Assembly (NCBI GenBank): GCA_029851415.1
Contig: CM056742.1
Span: forward strand, 147,751,121 to 147,815,120
Origin: Eretmocerus hayati
Lineage: Eukaryota > Arthropoda > Insecta > Hymenoptera > Aphelinidae
Length of the DNA: 64,000 bases
Direction of reading: 5' to 3'
Below the pieces are notes generated by a model. That model saw only the letters and a list, made by a program, of their open reading frames with translations. It was not told the DNA's origin and did no database searches. A program made the translations under genes and the position numbers. This document shows positions 14,308 through 26,500 of this stretch, in pieces. Each line of letters begins with the position of its first letter. Position 1 is the stretch's first letter.

Positions 14308-14520
14308 AAACAGTAGGATGTCTTGACAAGTAAAAAGACTTTTCTACGGTGGATCATCGGCAGCCATTGAGGTACCACCAAAATGGCAGTCGGTCAGCTG
14401 CTTCCAGAACAATATGTGGTGCCACCGCTTGCCAAGATCTTCCATAAATTTCCACACGTCAATGTCTCTCTACACGTTGTCAACAGTACTTTCAACCCTC
14501 ATTCAGAAATTTACATAGAG
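14308..14520 (+). CDS. tty: tty exon with 5'UTR and start codon (coding 14383-14520)
   Basis: The acceptor is the pyrimidine-rich ttcttatcccattacag ending at 14307, so at least one further 5'UTR exon must lie upstream. The start ATG is 14383-14385. The exon encodes 46 residues, with VVPPLAKIFHKFPHVNVSL and then VNSTFNPHSEIYIE, the conserved N-terminal Tweety signature. The donor is GAG|gtgagt, phase 0. A two-codon upstream ORF (ATG TCT TGA, 14318-14326) lies in the leader and could dampen initiation. If the intron is retained, the frame runs on to a stop at 14832. Confidence 0.9.
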
Positions 14521-17500
14521 GTGAGTTCACTCTTGATGTACATCATTCCAGCTTACACTCTCATTTTAAAGAAAAAAATTTTCATCAGACAACCATTTAC
14601 TTTCTTTTCTTTTGTATCATTTTCAAATGAAACACTACAGTCTAGACAACAGTTAAAATATTTATCATCGTCAGGATACATGGACTTTTGTACATTAGTT
14701 CGCCTTCATGAACGTCCCAAAGGCTTTGAGTTAAGATTAAAAATCGATCCCAACACAAAAACAGATGCATTATCCAAAATCAATCACCAACAACGAATCC
14801 TTCATCATTCCCAACTCACTATCTTAGTATAAAATGAAAAAAATGAACTCGGTCGTCGCGATCATCCCTCTTTAATCTTACTGCTGTTTTTCAATTCACA
14901 TCACGCAAGCACCAGCAGTATCAGCAACCAGTCTCTTCTTCCGCCCAAGTCACGAGCTCCATTAAAATCCACCTACACTGTTCATATTATCATATATGAG
15001 CTACATACTACCCCCATACACCATTACTTCTATATACTGCTTCTCTAATGCAGGCGTTGCACTTTACGTAGTCGTCTGTATGCATACATCGTGGTGGCAT
15101 ATCAGAGCACATATGCACAGGGGAGCTTGAAGACGTAATGTATCTGGAGTAAACGGAGTGATACCACGTTTGTGTATTATTCGCAAATCTGGACTCTCTC
15201 CTCCGGCTTACCTTCTTAATACTTATATATAATGTTCAAAGAGGCTGTTGTTCACATTGATGCCAGGAGCAGTATATGTATCACACAGCAACAATGTGCC
15301 CGGGAAAGCATATTTTGTGGGGTTTGAACAATGCACCCGCGTACCAGCAGAGAGGGTTACAAAAGCACTGTGCCTATATACACCCACCCTCACCGAATCC
15401 CAAACTCAACCTCCTTCTACTGTTGGCGTGTAAATGCCACAGCCGCATTACTTACAACTGTGGCCTCTGGCTTTGCTTATAGCTTCCTCACTCTCTGATG
15501 TGGTTCACATTTTCCGCGCTCTTGGGTTGCAACCAGATGCCCCTTTCCTCGTTTTTTCGTAACAGTAGTCTAGCGTTGCAGCTTTACATGGATCTTTTTA
15601 CTTTTCTTGCTGCATTCATATCAGAGAGCAGACGGTTCTTTCTTGGACTGTGGCTCTATATTTGCGTACGTTGCAGACGCGAAATGACTCGTGTCGTGTG
15701 AAAACTAGTCTCCTTTGTGCATCAGAACTCTTGATATAATCTCAACTGCCCTCGAGAAAATGGTTGCAAGATTTTTGCAAAGGTTTTCTCAATTTTCCTG
15801 ATCAAGCTGTGGCTGGTTTTGGAAATTCAACAGTGATTTTGTCGTGCCAGATTGAACCTTCGATTGACAAACTCTTTTTAAGCGTAACTTTTGATTTTGA
15901 AAGGAAATTCTTGACAGCATAAATATTCTTCAGTAGAAAAAGATGATGGGTTTTTATCCAAAATAGAATCCATGCACGTCTATTCCATATTAGGTTTGGT
16001 CCCGAAAAGCACAGATGACAGAATTCAAAATTCTGTATTTGCAGGTTCTTTCTTCAAGCAGAACTATTTTCGACATTCGTCGATTCTTATTGGATGGTTT
16101 TTGGTTAACAGAAGCAAGGCTGTCCTATTTGTATGATATAATATTCATAATGGTTTATCTCCTATGCAGTCTTGAAATACCTATGCCCTCAATTTACTCA
16201 TCAATTTCGTACTTGATCGAGGCATTTTTCTCTTCACGACGGCGTATCAGTGTCTCAAGAGTGCAGCATGATGAAAGACAACGAAAAAGCTCCTGGGGTG
16301 ATCTATCGTTTTCCCAACCACTTACCTTCATCGTCATTCTTTTCCACTCTTCGTCAAACGATGTCACCAAAAGAAAGAGTAAACTGTAGAGAAGATGGAG
16401 AATGATTCGATTTTCTTAGAAAATGGATTATCAGACTCTTTTGAGATGGCGCTGTTTCCTGGCATATATTTTATATTATAATGCCCAGAGAGTGCTCAAA
16501 AAAATAAGTTATCTACTTCAGCTCAATTCGTACTTGACATCGAAATCGATTATGTATATTCATTCCTGGACCGAACCTGTAAGAGAGCTCTTATTGAAAC
16601 ATATTCTTATTAGTCAGATTATCAAAAATCCAAAATCTTATTAAATAAATGTTGAATCGTTGTATCGAACGAAAATATCATTTTCAATCAATCCAACACA
16701 GTGTTACATAATAATTCACTATTGGGGAAATGCTTCAGTCATATGGAATTGATTGAAAAGATGCTCATCCACGACTTATATACTGCATTCGTACGAAGTT
16801 CGATATCCGTATAGTATAATATAATGGTCTTACTAGATTGTAAGCAAAGTAATATGTGTACACGACACCCAGTGTTCAAAATACAATAATAATATTCTAG
16901 ATCGCAATAAAAAAAAGAAGCTGTGAAAAAAGTATTATGAAAGTATGCGCTGTTGCACTTGCTTGCAAGAAATAAGAACTCCGTTGAAGAAGTGGGTCTA
17001 AAAACTCTCAGCAGCGTCTGAGCTACAGATTTTTCTTAAGGAATGCAATGACGGAAGAGGAAACTTTTTCGTCGGCTTGTCTGGGTTAATACTAACCTAG
17101 TCCATATCTGTGACTGCAACTATTTTGAAGGTCAGATACTACTTTTAAGTCACGCCGATTCCACCGTTTGCCCCTAGAGCCACTGAAGCGTTACCTATAT
17201 CCAATCATATCCACTTGGTTTCTTCCTCAAAAAGCTTTTCATCCGCAGGCTCGATGTGTCGTCAACTTGTGCCAGACCTTTGGCTGGTTTCTTATCTTCG
17301 TTTCGTATGTTCCAGAGCTCTGGAACCGAGGAGCCGTCTGGCTCACGACTAAAGACTTTAATGGGTACTTTATGACCCAACTAAATTGCCATTAATGTGA
17401 GAAAGTGGTTCAAGTTCTTTCGTACAGAATTCAAGATATTTTGAAGTTTTTTTTAAGAAGCTATGTTCTACGTATGTGCATCTTCAAAATTTAATTTTCG

Positions 17501-20500
17501 AGAACTTTCACAATTACCGAACATGTTTACATGCATGATCGAACTTTTTATCGAACGCGAGATATATCTCAGTAACTCTCAGGTGTCAATAAGGTTTGAA
17601 ATGCATAGGCCCAGAATCTTGAATGAATCCATGCAACGATATATGGGTGATTATGAGATAACTTAGGTATTTCGAGGGCAAAAACGGCGGGGGTCGGGAT
17701 TTGAACCAAAAATCAACTAGTTGAAATATAGCTGCAATCTGACTGCTCATAGGTGTTTTCCAATCTATCTGACATCCAAAAACAATCCCCAGACGGGCAT
17801 GGACATTAGTCAATCAATGTAAAAGATATGAGCAAATTTCGATATATTTTTGCCACGGTAAGGACAGCCACGGTAAGGACATTTTGGCATGGAATGTGAT
17901 CTGAAAGGCGTAAATCGAAACGGATCGTTTTTTCCGAATAGATGGCCCATTTTTACGGTGAGAGTAGAGTGTAAAAAAATTTCTGGTCCTTGACGTTGCA
18001 TAGAGTTGGAGAGCCAGTGACCACGGTAAGGACAATTCTTATTTTGCAACGGAAAAATTGCCCATAAGTCATCGCGTCGGAAGCTGCTCACGTAATTCAC
18101 CATTGAGCTGGTGGTAGTATTATGTTTTTCGGCGTATTAGGAATCAATTACCGCCGTCATACAGCCGTTTGAAGCGATTCGCTGACTCGGATTCGAATTA
18201 TCGAGAAGCATTCGAAAAATTTGCAAAATTCCAGGACAGAATGTCGGCTGTGTTTTGAAAATTTTGAAGTGAGACTTGATACTCGATTTGTACATAGTAT
18301 CACCTTATCATAAACCAACTTTAGTGTTTGAGTGATGCGGAACCGAGATTGAATGAATATCTTGGTGAACTACACGATTGAAATGTGCAATTCCAGTTTA
18401 GGACATGCCACGGTAAGGACATTTTGATCACTTTTGGTAAGCTCAGGTCCACATTAAACTTATATCCGCTCCTGGAACTATTGGGACATCTTCGTTTCAA
18501 TAGAATACACTAGATATCATCGTTAGATTCATCATATTTGGTCATTTAATATGAATGAGAGGTCAGGACATCAAATGCATAAGTTATCTCATAATCACCC
18601 ATATGTACTATCTGTCTAAATGTACACTCTCCCTCGTTAGAGAGATGATGAAAAATCAATGAGGTTATTCAAGTTGGTAGCCTGAGCTACTTTTTGACAA
18701 GATAAAAACAACATGTTGAGAGAGTTGCTTCTCGATTTAATAGTACAATCTGTGACAGCAATGTTTCAAAATTTTTGACTTTGAAATGAAGCATTGCAAG
18801 AGTTGAGTGTACTGTAAGTTTCAGCTTATGCATAGTTTTCTCATTCTCTTTTGTTGAAAAATTATTCTTGGGCGAATATAACTCAACCTATGAAATCATT
18901 CCATTGTCGCGACTACTCCCGCATACTAAATGATCATTTAACCTGTTACGGTATTGGGTAGACGATATTTCGTTTGTAGAGGAAGGGACCCAATCAACCT
19001 CAATTGCACCCACGAAGCCTCTTAAATATTTACTGGATGAAAGTAGTCATCATTGCATCCGAGCATCATTACAATGTTCATCACTTGCCAGATAACTTTG
19101 AATACTTGGTCTCATACAACGAATTCTCTTTCATTGTCATTCGTGAGTAGCTATTTGATTCAGAAGATGTTGTATAGTAGATGAGAAATAAGTATTTCGA
19201 AGAATTGTATTTTCATTTCCAACTTACACTCTTTCGAGCTTTTACGCGTTACCCCCAGCGCCTTGGCGTAGAGGCCATTTCATATTTTCAGATTTTAGTA
19301 ATTTTTCCAATTTTCCCTTTCAGGTGAGTGTGAACTTTCGAGCAGATTCTACTGGAGAGATGCTACGAAAAACTCGAGCGCCACCGTCGCGGTTTTCGAG
19401 TATGATCTGCACTTTTTGCAGGCCCATGCTCACCATCAGACTCGACAAGTGTACCAATGATTTCATCAATTCTATGACAGCCATTCGGTCTGGACTGGCA
19501 ATGACAGTCAATGCGAAGTTCTTCGGTCAACACGACTCTGGGAGGATACCATCAATCCTCATCGAAACCCAACCGTTCATTCGAATTTTTGTCCGAGTGC
19601 TTAGCACTCAAGGCATTTTATCAATTTTTTTGTCAAAGCGCATACAAGGATTCGTGTTCTCGGTGGAGTTACTCGAAAAAAAATCCTAAGTGACCCGACC
19701 GGAATTCGAACCCCCGCCTCCTCGAGCGCATTGTTTCAATCCGAGTCACAAGGCCTTATACCGACTGAGCCAATCGACGCTCGTATTTTGGTGTATATTG
19801 AATTGTAATTCAATGGAAAACTGAATGATAGAATTCACTTACAAACAAATCAATTAGATCCAGAATAGAGCTATACGTACACTAGAGATATGTTCAATAC
19901 GCTAGGACACTGCTGACCCATATAGGAATCCAGCGTAATTAGCTCCTCATAACTGATCAAATTGCAATGTCAACCACACATAGTGAGATACATATATCAT
20001 CTCCAATACATACATACACCAAATATCTGCTGCAGAATCTCAAATATCCGAATTTCGACTCACACACTATCGATTGTCATTTTCAGAGCCTCGGAATCTT
20101 GGGCAGCTTACCAGCAGCCTTGCTAATTTTCACGCTACTGGTGCTTCTACTATACCTGGTGACACGATGCTGCGACCGCAAGCCTCGACACAAGCGTTCT
20201 ATAGCCATGTTCAAGTGTTTTTTGGCCATCCTGGCTTTGATATGCTGCTGTGCCATCGCAGTTGGACTTTACGGTAACGACGATGTACACAATGGCTTGG
20301 TACAGCTCATCGCCTCAGCGAAACGTATCGATGACTCTGTCATGGCTGTCAGAAATCAGGTAAAAATTTTCCATTCTATTATTCACATACAGGCGTACAA
20401 AATTATCAGAAAAGCTATACTGGCTTCCTTGTCTCATTAAACGATCGCTAAACTATTTGAAATACTTCAATCATGAACATCATGAATGAAGCTATTATCT

Positions 20501-23500
20501 GATGCGCGTAAGTGGACACCGATGGCATAGAAGATGCGAATTTAATAGCTCGCTTGGAACGCTTAAAATGTCGTAAACGAGGTCGGAGACATTTGAGGAT
20601 TCCCTCTTTTACTTTTATCGTCGAAATGCATCGTTGGCTCGCGTTCTCTGATGTTGAGAGTCTCACGGGTCTCACTCATATAAGTAGATGTCTGACGACG
20701 TTAAGAGATTTTGTTATCTGAATGGTCACCACTGCGGAAGGAATTTCAGCGTAAAATCGTTCGACCCTTCTGCTTTTTTTTAATGACTCATCTCAATCGC
20801 CATATCTTCACTGGATCATCCGCAGCAAATTCCTGCATCATAAGCTTGAAAATTGAAACGTTAAACTTCCTCTTGACTGACTCACTTTAACAGTTCAGCC
20901 TTTTGAAAGTGCTAACCATACTCCTTATCGACTGGAATTCAAGAAAATTCTGATGAAGAGGCAGATTTTTTGGGTCACGATGCACAAAATGTGCTCTGTT
21001 AGTTATTTTGGACAAAACAATCGTTTGAAGTATCTAATAACACCATCAAACATCTTGTAATGTACAATTCATTCGCTGATCCTGGTGGAAAGAGTCGTAA
21101 ATTTACTTGCAAAGATTAATTAATGATCATGAAAAATAAGTCGGCCTAAGAAGTTTGCAGGGATCCGGTTACGGCCTCTCAGCTTATCTAATAATCTTTT
21201 AAATATTGAATTTTCAAATTATGATCGCTAGGGCGATGTTCATGTTCGTAATAGAATTGGGGCAAGCTCGTATACTTGCAGCACCGTCAAATGCAGAGCT
21301 GCACTTTGCAGCAGCCGACTCCGTGTGAACATACAGCGTCAGGCGAGAGGAGCTTTTTTCGGTACCTTGACTTTATGCGAGTAATACTCAGGATGATGCT
21401 TGACCTAGTTCAAGACTGTTTCGTCCTGTTTGAACCTAATTACTTTTAGAAATATTCTGCTCAACTATTAATCGATGAACGCAAAGCGAACATCTCGCTG
21501 CTAAAGATGATTCATACGCTTTTTAACCCTAAATACAGTAAATCGTCGTCTTTTGGAGAAACTGTTTGATCTGACTCTTCGCGTTTCTCAACAATCTCCT
21601 ACTAAAATCTCAATATTCCACTAAAAACTTGAAATATCACAAATTTTCCACCGAATAATTAATCAACACGCAATCTCAATATTTATTTCTATCTACTTTT
21701 CAAAGGAAGATCTGGCTATATTCTATCGTACAACAACCTGCGTGAATAGAACATGGTGCACAGAAATCGTTTTGGAATGTTTCTTGAAATTTTACAAGTT
21801 AAATTTATGAAAGTTAGAATTACCAACAGAGAATGCAAGGCAATCGTCTGTTTATGCGTCAATAATTGTACTAAATCGAAAGGCCGATGATCGAAGAGAA
21901 ATCGGGACAGTTTGTCTAATTGATGCGCCTCTTAGCAACTCAAAGTGATAAATTTCCAGCGAAATCGCATCGAAGCTTCGCTGTACCTATCGGAAAATTG
22001 ATGGCCAGTCGTTAAGAGCTCTAAGAGTTCAAGAGAACTGATCAAGATGAGCATCTCTATTCGCGACGGTATTATCTGTCTCGTATAAACGCGAGTTTCT
22101 CAAGATGAAATTCCTTGCTTGTCCCAGTCATTATATAAGGGCGTTATACGACCTCACGACATCTATCCTAGCCGTCACTCTAACTTAATCGAAGAAAAAA
22201 CTTAATTCTTGTCTCGATCTATCTATCACAAGTTCTCATCTGATAATACTAGAAAAAATTTTGAAATTTTTAGACGGAGTCAATCGAATTCACGCTGAAG
22301 CGGAAAGTGCAGAACGACCTGACGGTCCTGAGCGACCAGTCTGATCGTGCATATGCGCCCAACAAAACATTGGTGGCTGCTCTTCGTCAGGCTCTAACTT
22401 CGATGCAGCAGAACGCGAGCTTAGCGGAAAATCGCAGTTTCGAAATCAGACGGCCGCTGAGCGGTCTGTCCCTTGCCGAGTCCATACGCCTTACCGAGCG
22501 AGCTGAACAACTAAGGTGGCCCATCACCATGGCCATTCTCAGCGCTTTACTTATTCTGTGCGTGGTCCTGCTGGTCGGAGTCGCACGCCACTCCAGATGC
22601 GCCCTCATAACGTGAGCTTCCCTATATATATATATATATATATATCATTTATTTACACCCCCTCTGAATCAGATTGACCCCTATCACACCCATACATATA
22701 CACATATGTACATCACATCTTACTCACGCCCGAATTTTAATGAAATGCAGCTCGGTGAAACTGCGTTACTACATATTATAGAGTTGTGTGTGCTGGTTGA
22801 AGTATGCCCCCCGGATCCTACGCAATGTTGTTATGTCGTGACTGTTTCATGGGAGTCGTCGCCGTCGACACTGCCGCCGCCACGCCACTTCTAGCGATCG
22901 ATAAGCTCGGCTCGACGGTGTGTATCAGAGCTGGCTATCATGCATGCTGAACCACAGCTGCCCGTACGCGAATTTTTTTGCCTTTGCCATGTGGAATTGA
23001 GAGGCTATATCGGCTCTTTTTCTCTAGTACACAGAGAGAAGAATTTTGGCAGACGGCCCATGACGGGCAAATTATTGCTATCGACGTTGAGAGTGGAGAG
23101 TAGTGAATTTCTGAAAGGGATGGAGATTTTTCTCTGAGCTTCATATATATAGCTATTGAGAGTTTCGAGAGTTTGGATTTTGATTCTGCAAGGCTTTTTT
23201 CGTTTCTTTTTCATATAAAAAATTAGTGAGCTTTGACTCAATACTCACGAGTCACGCTGAAATTCGAACATTAATCTGAAATCTGTTCCATCGTTGATGG
23301 CAAAATTTTTTGATGTTCCTGGGAAAAATATGACGTTCGACTCTTTGCATTGGCGGGAGCTTCCTTCTGAAAAGCTTCAGTAATGATAAAGAGATTGGAT
23401 GTTCTCTTTTTCAAAATTATATTCCAATTTGTGCATATTCAAAAGAGTAGGAGTACCTTAGCCTATTTGCAATTCAAGTTTGGCTCTGATTCATCTATTC

Positions 23501-26500
23501 ACTCTCTGAAACGAGACCTGGGCTCTTTTTAAAAGAGTTTCTATTCAAATGCATGCAGCCGGAACCCGCGAAAATTCTCAATAGCCATCCAGTAAAGTAA
23601 AGACTGTGCCTCTTACTAGATTGTTTCTGAATTGGCACATTTGCATTCAGAAACAAGCCTGCTATTATTATATCGGGGGTGCTAGATTCAATCTGATAAC
23701 TCTTTTGTTCCAATTTTAGCGTGCAATTTGTTTCACAGAAGAATTTTTGCACTGTACTCACTTTCATTCCATATGAATAGAGACTTGCATATTTTTTGGC
23801 AAGTAGAGCATCAACCCTAAATAAGTCATCAGTTTATAGTAACTGATCAGTTTTGTTCCCTTCATAAAATTTCCGCCCACAAGAATGAATAGAGACTTGC
23901 ATATTTTTTGGCAAGTAAAGCATCAACCCTAAATAAGTCAACATGCAGTTTATAGTAACTGATCAGTTTTGCTCCCTTCATAAAATTTCCGCCCACAAGA
24001 ACACACATCACCATAATATCTGACGCAAATCATGAGGAATCTACTTGACTTATAATTTCATCAATTTATTTGTGCAGGTTCTCGGTGTTTGGTCTGTTTG
24101 CGGTGATAACGTCGTGGCTGATGGGTTCGGTGTACCTTGCAAGCTCAGTAGCCCTTGGTGACCTTTGCATGTCACCCGATAGCTACATTACCAAGACAGC
24201 TCGATCGACCCTGGCAGCCGAGGTGCTTTCATATTACATGCACTGCGAGAATTCGCGTTCAAACCCTTTTACCCTTCAGCTGCGTGATGCCAAGCAATCG
24301 ATTGACAATTCGAGGCGGAGCCTTGAACAGGTCAAGCAGCTCGCCAATTACCTTTTCAAGGACCAACAGATGCAGCCAAAGTTTAGCAACCTCGCATCAA
24401 ACGTCAACGCCGTAGATCAGCAGCTTACCAGTCTCACTACGCTTCTCGACTGCAAACCCTTGCACAAGCAATACGTACACGCTGCCATCAGTCTCTGCCA
24501 TCTTGGATTGTGAGTACATCCCCATTTTTTAGTTCAAATTGAATTACCGTCAACCGGGGTTACTTTGAACACTTTTTGAACATTTTGCTCGTAATTTCCC
24601 TGTAACTTGTACGTCTTACATTATAATGGCATTGTATCTAGATTCAATTCAAAGCTTGTTGTCTTAGCTTTCGATTGCGTCGCAGTAGAGTCCGATTGGA
24701 TGTTGTTGACGAAAGTTATGAGCATTTGAGAAGGGTTCAAAGTTAGACCCCCTAGTTGGGGTAACTTTGAACACTAGATTAATTCAACGTTAGATCCTCG
24801 ATAACAGACATGGTAATGCTCTGTGTCGGTCTTTATGTGATAAGTTTGCATTCGAAAAAGTATTATAGACTCATTTTGAGTTTTTTGAAGTTGGAAAGAA
24901 GGCTCAAACAATGAATCAGTTTTTAATTCAGTTTCAAGAAATCATCTGAATTGTGATTACAATCTGCATTTGAATGGAAAAATTCGCTTACACAAAGTTC
25001 TCATCTAATCCAAAAATGTTTGATCCTCCATGTTTAATAATTGAAAAAGTTGAGTAGGGCATTTTCAAAATCTAATGATCCCAACCACAAATCTCATAAT
25101 CGAGAATTATCGGAATACAAGAATTAATTCGTATGAACTAGAGTTAGCCTGATTTTCGAGTGACTACGGTTTTTCAAGTGTTCAAAGTGACCCCGTTCGT
25201 CGAAGAAGCATGTATTTTCCCATTCAAGTGTTCAAAGTTACCCCGGTCTGGAGAAAAAATACGCACTTCTCAGTTTTTACCCTACAAAATTGAGTCAAGG
25301 TGAAAATATTCTATTGTAACGATGGATTCTCCAAGATATCGGTAGGTAGGGGTCAGTGAAATTTAGCGCCAGGGACTTGGATTCGCCCTGGAAGTGCTCA
25401 AACGAGATCAATTGTTTGGAGCAACTTTTTTTCGCTCCTAAATCATGCCATCCAAAATGTTTGTTGGGAACTCTCCTACAGCTGATAGAGGCCCCTACAC
25501 CGGTACAAAATGTTGTACACGTATACCACTATCAAGCAAATTACTTCTAGAACCCTTGCACATCCCTACTTTGCTGATTTCGAAAATTAAACACTTGTAC
25601 CTCGAGTGTTCAAAGTTACCCCGTCTGTTCAAAGTAACCCCGATTGACGGTACTCCAGACTTTTCCGATACCGCATATGTATTACAGTTTTGTGTGAAAC
25701 TGAGTGTTTGATGTCGGTAAAAACCTATGTAAACGCTTGCGATTAGCTTTATCGATCTTATCATGTCACACTTCATGAAGTACGAATTAAATGAGCTGAG
25801 TTGAATGGTAATGAGAAACGGTTGTTGAGTCTGAACAACCTTGACTTTGGAGCTATTAGGTGTTCTTGACTTGATGCAGATGAATCGACTTTCGACCATC
25901 ACTGATAAGATACAATTGTGAATCTTTGAAGAATAATTTTCTTATACTTATAAACAAATGTTTCATGGCATGAACTCTGTTGGAACTTGGTACAAGTTTT
26001 TTATCACTTTAGTTCGAATGTTTTAATTTTCAATAGTGGTGCGAGTAATCATGCGTTCCAGCTCACTTTCGTGCTTGGATGCCTATTAGTCAGTTAAAAT
26101 TTACGCCCAGCTTCCTTTTTATTATGAATTCCAATAGTTTCAGGATTCATTTTCATTTTCTTGAATCGATCGCTCAAACGTCAATCGTATTTTACGGTCC
26201 TTAATTCTATACTTGAAAGTAGCTTTAGTTTGGTATGAAGTAGCTATCTTCTTAAACTTTTTAGTGACAAAGTATTTTAATCTCTTTAGTCGTTTGGATA
26301 TAAAATTGGGCGAGAAGAGGTATCTTCCAATGAGAAAAGACATCCTTTCAATAATAAAAGATATCTTTGGAAATTCTTCGTGCTCAAATCGCCTTCGATT
26401 TCGCAGCTGAGTAATGGGAAGGGGTAAAATTCTCATTGATCATCGATCGTCTCGCGTACAACTTGGTTCGACTTAGCTCGAGAAGATTACGTAATTAAAC

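Larger units (their letters stand above)
14521..20086 (+). other. tty: tty intron 1 (5.6 kb)
   Basis: Bounded by gtgagt and the tgtcattttcag acceptor. It contains the 17641-18605 TIR element, a 19.3-19.8 kb tRNA-headed repeat and otherwise unremarkable AT-rich sequence. Confidence 0.8.

Noticed and set aside
16015..16389. 124-codon ORF with hydrophobic segments in tty intron 1
   Set aside because: No family resemblance and no splice signals that would join it in phase to tty exons.
17852..18420. CRISPR-like spaced repeats (CCACGGTAAGGACA)
   Set aside because: Spacing is highly irregular, the unit is only 14 bp, and it lies in a eukaryotic intron inside a TIR element.
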